This document shows, piece after piece, positions 1 through 8,220 of a DNA stretch of 64,000 nt (position 1 is the stretch's first letter; every line of letters begins with the position of its first letter). The notes under the pieces are model-generated. The model had not been told where the DNA came from. It did not search any database and saw nothing but the letters and a program-made list of their open reading frames with translations. The stretch is from JADHMP01 sp964386915 (GTDB lineage Bacteria; Bacteroidota; Bacteroidia; Flavobacteriales; Flavobacteriaceae): NCBI GenBank assembly GCA_964386915.1, contig CAYLUQ010000004.1, positions 1-64,000 of the forward strand, written 5' to 3'. Made by a program: the position numbers and the translations under genes.

Positions 1-16
1 GCCCCTTTTGCGGGTG

Positions 17-46
17 CAAATATAACACCCTTTTTTATTCGAACAA
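17..46 (-). promoter_or_regulatory. Bacteroidota-type promoter reading off the left edge
   Basis: Read on the minus strand, TTG (complement of 44-46) is separated by exactly 19 bases from TATATTTG (complement of 17-24). This fits the Bacteroidota primary sigma consensus TTTG-N19-TAnnTTTG. It would start a gene lying left of base 1. The same bases also form a small plus-strand hairpin, GGGTG (12-16) with CACCC (26-30), followed by six T, so a terminator for a plus-strand transcript entering from the left is an alternative reading. Confidence 0.6.
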
Positions 47-67
47 TTTATTTTTAAAAAAAGATTT

Positions 68-2302
68 TTATTCGAAGAAATTCCAAATGAGTCCAACCCG
101 AATACTGAAATCTCTATAGGGGGTAAAAGGGGCGGCGTAGTAGTCGTAGAGGCTGTCTTCAAAGAGAAGGTGCTCAACTCTTTCGTTGATATTTTCAATC
201 TTTAAAAAGATGCGTGTGGTTTGCACTTTGGCATTGGCAAAAAAGTCAACAACTGGAAATTCTCCGATTTTGGTGTTGTTTTGGGTCACAAATTCGGCTA
301 AAAGGGGGTTGTATTGATCGGCATAAAAATCTGTAAAAAATTTAAACGTAGCTCCCGTTTGGAGGTAGAGTGCTTTTTTAAACACAAAACTGGAGATCAT
401 GATGGTGCTTCTGATATTCCATTCGGGAACGTTCAATATAAGTGGCTCAACTCCCAGAATAGCATCTGGGTCTTCTTCTTGTATTACTTTTTGATATTGT
501 GCCGTGTTGATGAAAGACCACTTGCCAAAATCGAGGTGCTGAAAAAATCGGACCTTATAGTAGTCTATGGGATAGAGGGCCTGAGCAGGTTCGTTGACAA
601 ATTCTTCATTAAGCCTTCTGAGAAGGGTGGTGTTTTTAAAGTAGGCATAGTTGTCTAGATGCGTCCATTCGCCTTGCAGTTGGCCCCACTTAGCATGACC
701 CAAGGCGGCTGAAAAGGTAGAAAATTCTTGATTTTTGGGCGTGTCTTGATTGTACCAATTGAAAGTTTTATAGTCACTTTGATGGAGCAAAAAATTAAAA
801 TTAAGCGGCATTGAACGATATTGATATTGCCCTTTAACACTAAATTTTCCAATATGCTGTTGTAGTCCAACGGCATATGCGTTATCGGCAAACTGTTCTT
901 TCAAAGATTGTGTTGCCTTGGCATTGAGTTCAAATCCCCCTATTTGCTTTTGCCAATCTACACTTGCCAAGAGTTGAGAGGCGTCAATTCCGGTTGCAAG
1001 TTCTAGCTCAGGTTCATAGTCGTTGGGGTTGACTGCATATTGCCAGATGTAATGCTGTACGTTTAGCTTTAAGCTACCTGTTAGTTTGTTTTTGAAATGA
1101 GCAAAAAAGTTATTCTCAAGGGTACTTAAAGACATCCCGTCGTCAATTCCATTAGAGGTGTAGGCCTCTTGAAAATAGTTTGAAATTTGATCTTGAATAA
1201 AATTGTATTCTTTTTTTTCATAGGAAATGAAGTGCCCTACTTGCAATTGAAATTGCAAAGTATCTTGTGCCTTAGGCAACATTTGATAGCGTTGTTCTAC
1301 AAAATAGCGTTTGCCAGACAGGGTGTTTTCTCCTCTAATATTAGTTCCTAAACGGTTGCGGTCTAAAAACCCATCATAAAAGAGATATATGATATCGCCA
1401 TTTTCATCTACCTTGGCTTCTCCCTTTTCATCTACATCGGCATAATTAGGTGCATTTTCAAAAAAATAGACCGAGTCATTATTCAATCCTCCATTCACTC
1501 TGTTTGATAATTTTTGTGTGGCTTGATGCATCCTCAAACGATAGCGTTTATTGTAGGTTTCGTAGTGGGTGCTTATTCTGAATTGAGAGGCGGCACTTCT
1601 CGAAGAGACATAGTGTCCGAGGGAACGAAAACCTCGATAACCTACATATATGTTGAACCGAGGAGAGGTGTTAATGGCCAATTGACTATCTAAATGCTGC
1701 CCTTGGTCAAAAGTGGATTTAAAAAACAAATCGGTGAAAGGGGATGGAACATTATAATAAGGAATGTCTTCTTTTTCAAAATAGCCAAAGTGTTTTCCTC
1801 TAGCTCCCATTTGAGGGCCTAGGGGTTGGCTTTGAAAATCATAGCCTAATCGATTATAGGTTTCTCCCATGTTGGGAAAAGAAAGCAATTCAAAATTATC
1901 GCGTCTTAAAAAATTAAACGTATAATCATCATAAATGGTTAAAGTGGTATCAACCGAATGCCAAACATCATCTAAAAAACTATACTTATAATCTGAAATG
2001 GTCATAGAATCCATCGGTTTGATGGGTGGAATTTTTCTCACTTTACGAACACGCTTCTTCTTTTTATTTGGAGTAGCCAAACTATCTATCGAAACAATAA
2101 GGCTATCTTTTACGGCAAGGTCTTCTTTTATGAGTGTATCGCGTATTACACGATTTTCATTGAGTAGATCCGTCACAATAAGAGTGTCTTTAATAGCCTT
2201 TTCAAGAGGTATCAAAGGGATAGTATCTTTCTCTTGTGGGGGAATTTCTTGGGCCCATAGGCTTAGAGAAAATAAAAAGATAAAATGATACTGAAATCGC
2301 AA
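68..2302 (-). CDS. putative outer-membrane porin (Porin_10-like family)
   Basis: 744 residues. The N-terminus is a clear signal peptide (hydrophobic FIFLFSLSLWAQ), followed by a Lys/Asp/Thr-rich low-complexity stretch to about residue 95. The rest is rich in alternating aromatic and polar residues and ends in Phe-Glu after IWNFF, as expected for a large outer-membrane beta-barrel. It resembles the 'putative porin' proteins often found beside rnhB in Flavobacteriia; this family call is from memory of such proteins. The start codon is TTG (complement of 2300-2302). No in-frame ATG lies near, and this TTG places the signal peptide correctly. It is divergent from rnhB. Transported solute unknown. 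Confidence 0.75.
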   Translation of the reverse strand: MRFQYHFIFLFSLSLWAQEIPPQEKDTIPLIPLEKAIKDTLIVTDLLNENRVIRDTLIKEDLAVKDSLIVSIDSLATPNKKKKRVRKVRKIPPIKPMDSMTISDYKYSFLDDVWHSVDTTLTIYDDYTFNFLRRDNFELLSFPNMGETYNRLGYDFQSQPLGPQMGARGKHFGYFEKEDIPYYNVPSPFTDLFFKSTFDQGQHLDSQLAINTSPRFNIYVGYRGFRSLGHYVSSRSAASQFRISTHYETYNKRYRLRMHQATQKLSNRVNGGLNNDSVYFFENAPNYADVDEKGEAKVDENGDIIYLFYDGFLDRNRLGTNIRGENTLSGKRYFVEQRYQMLPKAQDTLQFQLQVGHFISYEKKEYNFIQDQISNYFQEAYTSNGIDDGMSLSTLENNFFAHFKNKLTGSLKLNVQHYIWQYAVNPNDYEPELELATGIDASQLLASVDWQKQIGGFELNAKATQSLKEQFADNAYAVGLQQHIGKFSVKGQYQYRSMPLNFNFLLHQSDYKTFNWYNQDTPKNQEFSTFSAALGHAKWGQLQGEWTHLDNYAYFKNTTLLRRLNEEFVNEPAQALYPIDYYKVRFFQHLDFGKWSFINTAQYQKVIQEEDPDAILGVEPLILNVPEWNIRSTIMISSFVFKKALYLQTGATFKFFTDFYADQYNPLLAEFVTQNNTKIGEFPVVDFFANAKVQTTRIFLKIENINERVEHLLFEDSLYDYYAAPFTPYRDFSIRVGLIWNFFE

Positions 2303-2315
2303 GTTGTAGGATTTA

Positions 2316-2335
2316 ATAACTTTTTGCGAAGTTAT
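2316..2335. repeat. short inverted repeat between porin and rnhB
   Basis: ATAACTT and AAGTTAT flank a 6-base TTTGCG spacer, giving a perfect 7-bp stem. It lies in the roughly 90-bp divergent gap and would fall in the 5' leader of the porin mRNA. It could be an operator or a leader hairpin; nothing else supports a function. Confidence 0.35.
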
Positions 2336-2393
2336 GATAATTGTGAGTAATTTGTAGGAGCCTGGACAAAAGAAAAGAGGAAGTGAACTAAAT

Positions 2394-2990
2394 ATGCTGC
2401 AAGCTCAAAAAACAGAAGGACTAGAAGCCGGCACTGATGAAGCCGGAAGGGGATGCTTGGCTGGACCTGTTACCGCTGCAGCTGTCATTTTACCACTCGG
2501 TTTTAAACACCCTGCCCTCAACGATTCTAAAAAACTAACGGCAGCCAAACGCCAAAGTTTACGAATTGAAATTGAAGCTCAAGCGCTTAGTTATGCTGTG
2601 GCTCACGTTTTTCCAAAGGAGATTGACAGCCTAAATATTTTGAATGCTGCTATCAAAGCCATGCATTTGGCTTTGGCACAGTTGCACCCCATTCCAGAAC
2701 ACATAGTGGTAGATGGCAATCGGTTTCATTCCTACAGAGACATTCCGTTTGACTGTATAGTGAAGGGAGATGGCAAATATCAAAACATTGCAGCCGCCTC
2801 AATTTTAGCCAAAACCTATCGAGATGACTATATGGCAAAACTTAGCCTTGAATTTCCAGCCTATCATTGGCAGGAAAACAAAGGCTATCCCACAACCAAA
2901 CACCGAGAAGCCCTAAAACAATTTGGACCGAGCCCCCATCATCGAAAATCTTTTCAACTCCTTCCCAAACAATTGCAAATCCCTTTTTGA
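2394..2990 (+). CDS. rnhB: ribonuclease HII
   Basis: 198 residues, the usual length. The enzyme cleaves the RNA strand of RNA-DNA hybrids and removes misincorporated ribonucleotides. The signature GTDEAGRGCLAGPV contains the metal ligands Asp15 and Glu16. The two further acidic residues of the DEDD site are Asp107 (IVVDGNRF) and Asp126 (KGDGKYQ). The C-terminal YPTTKHREAL and GPSPHHRKSF segments are typical of the family. ATG at 2394 is preceded by a purine-rich stretch (agaggaag). Cytoplasmic, single gene, divergent from the porin. Confidence 0.97.
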   Translation: MLQAQKTEGLEAGTDEAGRGCLAGPVTAAAVILPLGFKHPALNDSKKLTAAKRQSLRIEIEAQALSYAVAHVFPKEIDSLNILNAAIKAMHLALAQLHPIPEHIVVDGNRFHSYRDIPFDCIVKGDGKYQNIAAASILAKTYRDDYMAKLSLEFPAYHWQENKGYPTTKHREALKQFGPSPHHRKSFQLLPKQLQIPF

Positions 2991-3060
2991 TATCCCATAG
3001 AAAATCAATACATTGTAATTCAATTCACAACTTTTATGAATCCACCCAACTATCTTCACC

Positions 3061-3702
3061 ATGGCCCCTTCCCAAACCGTTTTAGATTTATTTTTTAAAA
3101 GTCTTTCTTTTACCGAAAAAAAACTTCAAGAAAAAATTATTGAGGTCAGTTCAATTGAATCCTTAGCACCCAATGAATGGGTGATTAAACAAGGACAGTA
3201 TATAAATTGGCTCGTTTTTGTTTTAAACGGCAATGTTCGGGTTTGGCAAGAGCATGAATTAAAAGAAATCTCCCTTTATTATGTCCGACCTTATCAAACC
3301 TGCGCCCTTTCTTTGGCCGCCACTTTAAGAGACTGTAAAAGTTCTGTTTTTGCTAAAACAACAGAGCCCACAGGGGTTTTAAGGATTCCTGTACGTCATA
3401 TTGCGGCTAGCTTTTTTCAATTCAAATCATGGAATCGCTTTGCTTTAAACACGTTTATCAACAGTTATGAAACGCTTTTGGAAGACTATTCAACTCTTGC
3501 CTTTAAAACAATTCCAGAACGACTAATGGACTACCTCTACAATGAAGTTAAGGCACAAAATTCTACTGAATTACACTTAACACATCAAGCTTTAGCCAAT
3601 GAAATTGGCACCTCTCGAGAAGTGGTTTCACGCACCCTTAAACAATTTGAAGATACCGGGTTAATAGAACGTTCTTTTAAAAAAATTAGGGTTGTGACCT
3701 AA
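3061..3702 (+). CDS. Crp/Fnr family transcriptional regulator
   Basis: 213 residues. The N-terminal half (about 20-120) has the cyclic-nucleotide-binding-like beta-roll pattern (EWVIKQGQYINWLVFVLNGNVRVW). The C-terminal winged helix-turn-helix is about 165-213 (LTHQALANEIGTSREVVSRTL, then GLIERSFKKIRV). No Cys cluster for an Fe-S sensor is visible, so the ligand is unknown. It is followed after about 60 bp by an alpha/beta-hydrolase gene with its own -7 box and a palindrome in front, making that gene the obvious candidate target (inference). Confidence 0.9.
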   Translation: MAPSQTVLDLFFKSLSFTEKKLQEKIIEVSSIESLAPNEWVIKQGQYINWLVFVLNGNVRVWQEHELKEISLYYVRPYQTCALSLAATLRDCKSSVFAKTTEPTGVLRIPVRHIAASFFQFKSWNRFALNTFINSYETLLEDYSTLAFKTIPERLMDYLYNEVKAQNSTELHLTHQALANEIGTSREVVSRTLKQFEDTGLIERSFKKIRVVT

Positions 3703-3716
3703 GTTACAAATTTAAG

Positions 3717-3738
3717 GTAGGCCTACTTTCTACCTTTG
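3717..3738 (+). promoter_or_regulatory. promoter -7 box with overlapping palindrome before the alpha/beta hydrolase
   Basis: TACCTTTG at 3731-3738 matches TAnnTTTG and would give a leader of about 20 bases before ATG 3763. GTAGGCCTAC at 3717-3726 is a perfect 10-bp palindrome directly upstream. No good TTG lies 19 bases before the -7 box, so the promoter may depend on an activator. The adjacent Crp/Fnr regulator is the natural candidate. Confidence 0.5.
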
Positions 3739-3762
3739 TGGAAACCTAAAAACTCAAATCCT

Positions 3763-4626
3763 ATGAAAACACCCCTTATTTTATTGAGTGCTTTTTTCAC
3801 TCTTTTAATGATTTCACAATGCAAATCAGACCCAAAAAAAGAAAAGGTTGAAGAAGAAATGAAAATGGAAGAAATGACCGAAGAGACTATGCAGGAGCCA
3901 ACAAAATCAGCAACCTTTGTTTTGGTCCATTCTACTTGGCTTGGCGCCTGGCAATGGGGACACGTTACTCCCATTTTAGAAAAAGCAGGAGCTAAGGTAA
4001 TTGCCCCTGACCTACCCGGCCACGGAACAGACAAAACCGCTCCTAAAGACATCACAATGGACAACTATGTCAATACCCTTTTAGCCATTTTAGACCAACA
4101 AACAGAGCCGGTCATTTTGGTGGGACATAGTTTTAATGGCATCACGGTGAGTCGAGTAGCTGAATTGCGGCCAGATAAAGTTAAAAAACTAGTTTTTCTC
4201 ACCGCTTTTTTGTTGCCCAATGGCGGTTCTTTCTTCAAAGCTGTTGAAGGAGTGGAAGGCTCTAAAGCAGTAGAAAACTTCTATCTCTCCGAGGACAAAA
4301 CCTACGCCTTAGTGAAAGAAGAAGAGATTCAAAATGCCTTTGCTCACGATATTCCAAAAGAAACCTTTGCAGCTGCTGCACCTAATATTGTGCCTGAACC
4401 CGCTGCCCCATTGGCTTATGAACTCGAAATTACGGAAGCTAATTTTGGACGAATTCCTAAATATTATATTGAGTGTACCGAAGACCGGGCTATTCCCATT
4501 GAAGTACAAAGAGCCATGTATAAAGGACAAGTCATACAATCCTATTCAATTGCTTCCAGCCATACTCCCAATTTCTCACAACCTGAAAAATTGGCTTCTA
4601 TTTTACTTCAAATAAAGGATCTCTAA
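3763..4626 (+). CDS. alpha/beta-hydrolase lipoprotein, methylesterase-like
   Basis: 287 residues from ATG 3763; an upstream in-frame TTG at 3736 overlaps the -7 box and is rejected. The signal peptide ends in a lipobox (LLMISQC), followed by a Lys/Glu/Met-rich linker. The hydrolase domain starts near residue 48 (FVLVHSTWLGAWQW). The catalytic triad is visible: Ser in VGHSFNG, Asp in CTEDRAIP, His in SSHTPNFSQPEKL. This arrangement resembles plant-type methylesterases and hydroxynitrile lyases; the substrate is unknown. It lies downstream of a Crp/Fnr regulator and ends at a strong terminator. Confidence 0.85.
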   Translation: MKTPLILLSAFFTLLMISQCKSDPKKEKVEEEMKMEEMTEETMQEPTKSATFVLVHSTWLGAWQWGHVTPILEKAGAKVIAPDLPGHGTDKTAPKDITMDNYVNTLLAILDQQTEPVILVGHSFNGITVSRVAELRPDKVKKLVFLTAFLLPNGGSFFKAVEGVEGSKAVENFYLSEDKTYALVKEEEIQNAFAHDIPKETFAAAAPNIVPEPAAPLAYELEITEANFGRIPKYYIECTEDRAIPIEVQRAMYKGQVIQSYSIASSHTPNFSQPEKLASILLQIKDL

Positions 4627-4644
4627 AAATTTAAATCGCCACGT

Positions 4645-4674
4645 AAAGGTGCTCTGCAACGAGCACCTTTTTTT
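4645..4674 (+). terminator. intrinsic terminator after the hydrolase
   Basis: AAAGGTGCTC (4645-4654) pairs perfectly with GAGCACCTTT (4661-4670) across a 6-base loop and runs into a T stretch. It is a textbook rho-independent terminator. Confidence 0.9.
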
Positions 4675-4735
4675 ATGTCTATAATTCAGTTAATAATATT
4701 TTAAAACCTGCTTTCCTGATGAATTGATACTTTCA

Positions 4736-4743
4736 TACTTTTG
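4736..4743 (+). promoter_or_regulatory. -7 box of the 820-residue lipoprotein gene
   Basis: TACTTTTG matches TAnnTTTG. It ends only six bases before ATG 4750, so the transcript would be leaderless or nearly so. The -33 element is not obvious. Confidence 0.45.
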
Positions 4744-4749
4744 AATTCT

Positions 4750-7212
4750 ATGAAGAAACTTTTGCTTTTAAGTATAGCACTCCTATTTATAGCGGCTTGT
4801 TCAGAAACCCAAAAAACCTATCAAGACCGTTTTGATTATATTCCACAACAAACTGTTTTGGTGGCTCAAATAAACGACTATAACATTGTTAAAAACACCT
4901 TTGGCAGTCAACCTCTTTTATCACAATTAACGCCACTTTTTAAAAATCTAGCTTCTCCCCTTCAGGCTTTATCATCCAGAATGGAAAACCGTCAGAGTTT
5001 GGTTTGCCTCACTCCTCAGGGAAAATCTAGCCTAGCTTTTTCTTTACTTTATGAGCGCCAAGCGCAAGACAGTCCGCCACCTCCATTTGAAAAAACCATT
5101 ACCTATGATGGCCTAATAATTGGGGTTTACAATTTGGGCGAATACACCTTTTATGAAGCACAGTTAGGGCTTGTTACCTTTATTTCCGACTCCCAATTGG
5201 TTTTAGAAAATAGCATTCGGAATTTTAAAAACAAAGTGACTAGAATTGCCTCTTCAGATTTTTTTAGCCTCACCAAAATCTTAGACAACAATGCCCCCAT
5301 GCAATTATTATTGCATGATGATGCACAATCTTTTTTTGCCAGTGTTTTCCCCAAAACACCCCTTTTTCCTTCGTTGAGCCGATCCTGGACTGCTTTTGAT
5401 TTTAATACCCAACGAGACCCTTTTACACTAGATGGCGTTGCCTTTTTGAATGATTCTTTGGCGCAATCTATCAATTTCATCAAAGGGCTTTCCAGTCAAA
5501 AAATGTTAAGCCCCGAGGTGAGCCCTGCCCGAATAGATAGCTATTTTAGTTTAGCTCTGGAGGATATCCAAACCCTTGAAGACCATTTTAAAAATTACAG
5601 CAGATTACAAAATATTGCCTTACCCAAAATTGATCTTTCTTCCCTTAATACGGTAGATGAACTAGGCTGCATTAGTCTAAAAAAAAGCAACGCCGTTTTC
5701 CTACACCTCAAAAATACGGAGCTTATCAATAGTCCGCTGTTAAACCAAAACGAACCTCCCAAATCCTATCGGTCGGTTGACTATTATCCTGTAGCGCTCC
5801 CCGGTGATTTTGAAACCTTATTAACCCTATTTGGAAACACTCACACAATGCAATGGGGTGCCCTATTGGACGATTTCATTGTTTATGGTTCCTCAGAAGA
5901 AATGATGAAAACCTTGATCAGTGCCTATAAGGATGGGAGCGTTTTAGCCAACAACTTTGCTTTTAAAAATCTTTTAAATGCCCTTGCAGACCAAAGTCAT
6001 TTTCTATGGCTTGGAAACACAACCCAATTGCAAGAACATTGGCAAACTGAAACAGAAAGTGAACAAGGTGAAATTTGGAAAAGTCTTTCCCTATCGCAAT
6101 ATCCTTGGTTGGCTTTGCAAGGAGTGGGAGAAAACGATTTTGTGCAAATCCGTTTTACTGCTCAAAAAGACAATCCCGAAATGACTAAGCATAGCGTTGC
6201 AAATCAATATTCATTTCAACTAGAGGCTCCTGTTTTAGGCGCTCCACAATGGATTAAAAACCACAGAACAAAAGGAATGGATTTGGTGGTGCAAGACCAA
6301 CAAAATAAACTCTACTTGTTTTCAAATACGGGTACTTTATTTTGGAAAAAACAACTTTCTGGTGCCATTCTAGGCCCTATTCAACAAGTTGATTTATACA
6401 AAAACAGACGCCTTCAAATGGCTTTTAGAACCGAAAATCGCTTTCAAATTTTGGACCGCAATGGCAATCTGGTGCCTCCTTTTGATTTAAAAGTTGGAAC
6501 TTCTGAAGTCCCCCTTTCCGTTTTTGATTATGATCGAAACCGAGACTATCGCTTTGTGCTAGCAGACGGTAGTCAATTGAAAATGCTGAACAACCGTGGA
6601 AATGAAGTGAAAGGATTTCAATTAAAAACACTCAACAAACCTTTAATGCACCCCCTTAAACACATCCGTATGGGGAATAAAGATTATCTCCTTCAGCAGT
6701 CGATAGATGGCACTGTGCGCATCTTAAACCGTCAGGGAAAAGTGCGTGTAAAACTGCAAGAAGAAGCCAACACCTCTCAGAATCCCATTTTTAATTACAG
6801 AAATACCTTTACCACTACAGATGCTGCGGGCAATCTATTGCAAATTGATCAAAAAGGAAATTTAGTTCGAACGCCTCTAGCACTGTCTCCTGGTCATCAA
6901 ATTGATATGAGCACCAAAAGCTTGGTCACCCTATCCGATAACCTACTTACCATTAAGGGCATTCCCGTAACTCTTCCTTTTGGAAACTACACCCCTCCCA
7001 AACTGTTTTATTTAAATAACACGCTCTATGTGACAACCACCGATAAAGATGCCGAAAAAGTATATCTCTATTACAGTAACGGCCTAGCGGTGGATGGATT
7101 TCCTGTTTATGGCATTGGCCCTGCCGACCTCACCAATGCAGACGATGACAAAGCCTTAGAACTGGTCGTGCAAGTAGACACTAACGGCTTTATGATTTAT
7201 CAAATCAATTAA
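4750..7212 (+). CDS. large lipoprotein with propeller-like C-terminal half
   Basis: 820 residues from ATG 4750 (an upstream in-frame TTG at 4741 lies inside the -7 box). The signal peptide has a lipobox (LLFIAAC). Residues of about 20-470 form a domain I do not recognise. From about 480 onward there are repeated blade-like segments (KLYLFSNTGTLFWKK, RFQILDRNGNLVPP, TVRILNRQGKVRVK, LLQIDQKGNLVRT, NGLAVDGFPVYG), typical of a PQQ/WD-like beta-propeller. It is probably an envelope scaffold or binding protein; no enzyme motif is visible. Its stop overlaps the convergent lipB stop by 8 bp. Confidence 0.7.
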   Translation: MKKLLLLSIALLFIAACSETQKTYQDRFDYIPQQTVLVAQINDYNIVKNTFGSQPLLSQLTPLFKNLASPLQALSSRMENRQSLVCLTPQGKSSLAFSLLYERQAQDSPPPPFEKTITYDGLIIGVYNLGEYTFYEAQLGLVTFISDSQLVLENSIRNFKNKVTRIASSDFFSLTKILDNNAPMQLLLHDDAQSFFASVFPKTPLFPSLSRSWTAFDFNTQRDPFTLDGVAFLNDSLAQSINFIKGLSSQKMLSPEVSPARIDSYFSLALEDIQTLEDHFKNYSRLQNIALPKIDLSSLNTVDELGCISLKKSNAVFLHLKNTELINSPLLNQNEPPKSYRSVDYYPVALPGDFETLLTLFGNTHTMQWGALLDDFIVYGSSEEMMKTLISAYKDGSVLANNFAFKNLLNALADQSHFLWLGNTTQLQEHWQTETESEQGEIWKSLSLSQYPWLALQGVGENDFVQIRFTAQKDNPEMTKHSVANQYSFQLEAPVLGAPQWIKNHRTKGMDLVVQDQQNKLYLFSNTGTLFWKKQLSGAILGPIQQVDLYKNRRLQMAFRTENRFQILDRNGNLVPPFDLKVGTSEVPLSVFDYDRNRDYRFVLADGSQLKMLNNRGNEVKGFQLKTLNKPLMHPLKHIRMGNKDYLLQQSIDGTVRILNRQGKVRVKLQEEANTSQNPIFNYRNTFTTTDAAGNLLQIDQKGNLVRTPLALSPGHQIDMSTKSLVTLSDNLLTIKGIPVTLPFGNYTPPKLFYLNNTLYVTTTDKDAEKVYLYYSNGLAVDGFPVYGIGPADLTNADDDKALELVVQVDTNGFMIYQIN

Positions 7213-7912
7213 AGCACTTCAGCGCAAAGTGCTTTTCAAAATTTTGCTGCAATATTTGTTTGACGGATTTGAGATCTAGGTCTTGATTTAGTTCTTTTTG
7301 CATGGAGGTAACTCCTTTTCCCACTATGCCGCAAGGAACAATGTGCTGAAAATAGCTCAGGTCTGTATTGACATTTAGTGCCAAGCCATGCATGGTAACC
7401 CAACGACTGGCACGCACCCCCATAGCACAAATTTTTCGGGCAAAGGGAGTGTTAACGTCTAACCAAACACCCGTTTCTCCTTCACTGCGCGCTCCTTGAA
7501 GACCATAGTGCGCCAGGGTATCGATAACGACTTGTTCTAATAAACGTAAATATTTATGAATATCGGTAAAGAAATTATCGAGATCAAAAATGGGATAGCC
7601 CACAATTTGACCAGGCCCATGAAACGTGATGTCACCCCCACGATTGGTTTTGTAGAAAGCTATTCCCTTTTGTTTTAGTTGCTGCTCGTTTACGAGTAAA
7701 TTGGCAAAATTGCCATTTTTACCAAGAGTATAAACCGGAGGATGCTCAACAAAGAGCAAATAGTTGGGTGTAGGCTTATTGTCTGTTGTTGTTCGATTGG
7801 CGCTCTTTTGCGTGATGATTTGCTGAAACAATTTCTCTTGATAGTCCCAAGTAGCTTGATAGGCCTTTTGACCAAGATCAAGAACTTGAACTTTTTTGTT
7901 TTGTTGCTTCAT
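7205..7912 (-). CDS. lipB: lipoyl(octanoyl) transferase LipB
   Basis: 235 residues from ATG at 7912; the longer frame to 7978 overlaps the preceding gene and is rejected. LipB moves the octanoyl group from acyl carrier protein to lipoyl domains. The motifs RGGDITFHGPGQ, GVWLD, ARKICAMGVR (lysine) and IVPCGIVGKGVTSM (catalytic cysteine) are all present. The start is 2 bp after the stop of the YqaE-like gene, so the two are probably co-transcribed. Cytoplasmic. Confidence 0.95.
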   Translation of the reverse strand: MKQQNKKVQVLDLGQKAYQATWDYQEKLFQQIITQKSANRTTTDNKPTPNYLLFVEHPPVYTLGKNGNFANLLVNEQQLKQKGIAFYKTNRGGDITFHGPGQIVGYPIFDLDNFFTDIHKYLRLLEQVVIDTLAHYGLQGARSEGETGVWLDVNTPFARKICAMGVRASRWVTMHGLALNVNTDLSYFQHIVPCGIVGKGVTSMQKELNQDLDLKSVKQILQQNFEKHFALKCFN

Positions 7913-7914
7913 GG

Positions 7915-8076
7915 CTAAATTCGATTGGGATTGTTTAAAATGATTAGAGCTGCTATCACACCGGGCACCCAACCGCAAAGGGTGAGCAGAAACACAATAA
8001 TAACACTACCACAGCCTTTATCCAGAACGGCTAAAGGGGGTAAGATGATGGACAATATGACTCTAAAACAACCCAT
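7915..8076 (-). CDS. YqaE/Pmp3 family small membrane protein
   Basis: 53 residues from ATG at 8076. Two hydrophobic segments are visible (VILSIILPPLAVL and VIIVFLLTLCGWVPGVIAALIIL), with the family signature LPPLAV...GCG...LLTLCGWVPGVIAAL and an NP near the C-terminus. Homologues (Pmp3, YqaE) are small hydrophobic proteins linked to salt or membrane stress. A possible -7 variant TACTTTTA lies on the minus strand (complement of 8089-8096), 12 bp upstream. It is followed by lipB after 2 bp. Confidence 0.9.
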   Translation of the reverse strand: MGCFRVILSIILPPLAVLDKGCGSVIIVFLLTLCGWVPGVIAALIILNNPNRI

Positions 8077-8194
8077 TGAATGAAGCCTTAAAAGTACAAA
8101 AATTATCGCTTTCAATTGGAATGAAAGAGCAGAAGGAAATCCAAAAACAAGGGGAAGAATTTTAGAATTGCACAAGAAGAAAAAACAGACTGTG

Positions 8195-8202
8195 TATCTT
8201 TG
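8195..8202 (+). promoter_or_regulatory. lysS promoter -7 box
   Basis: TATCTTTG matches TAnnTTTG and ends 18 bp before ATG 8221. A TTG at 8168-8170 is 24 bp upstream of the box, longer than the usual 19. The overlap with a TTG codon at 8200 argues that translation does not begin there. Confidence 0.55.
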
Positions 8203-8220
8203 TCAAAATTTATACAATCT

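Noticed and set aside
2316..2335. loxP-like recombination site (ATAACTT/AAGTTAT)
   Set aside because: Only 7 bp of each arm match and the spacer is 6 bp, so a chance inverted repeat is more likely.
3736..3762. Upstream TTG start of the alpha/beta hydrolase
   Set aside because: It lies inside the -7 box; ATG 3763 gives a proper lipoprotein signal.
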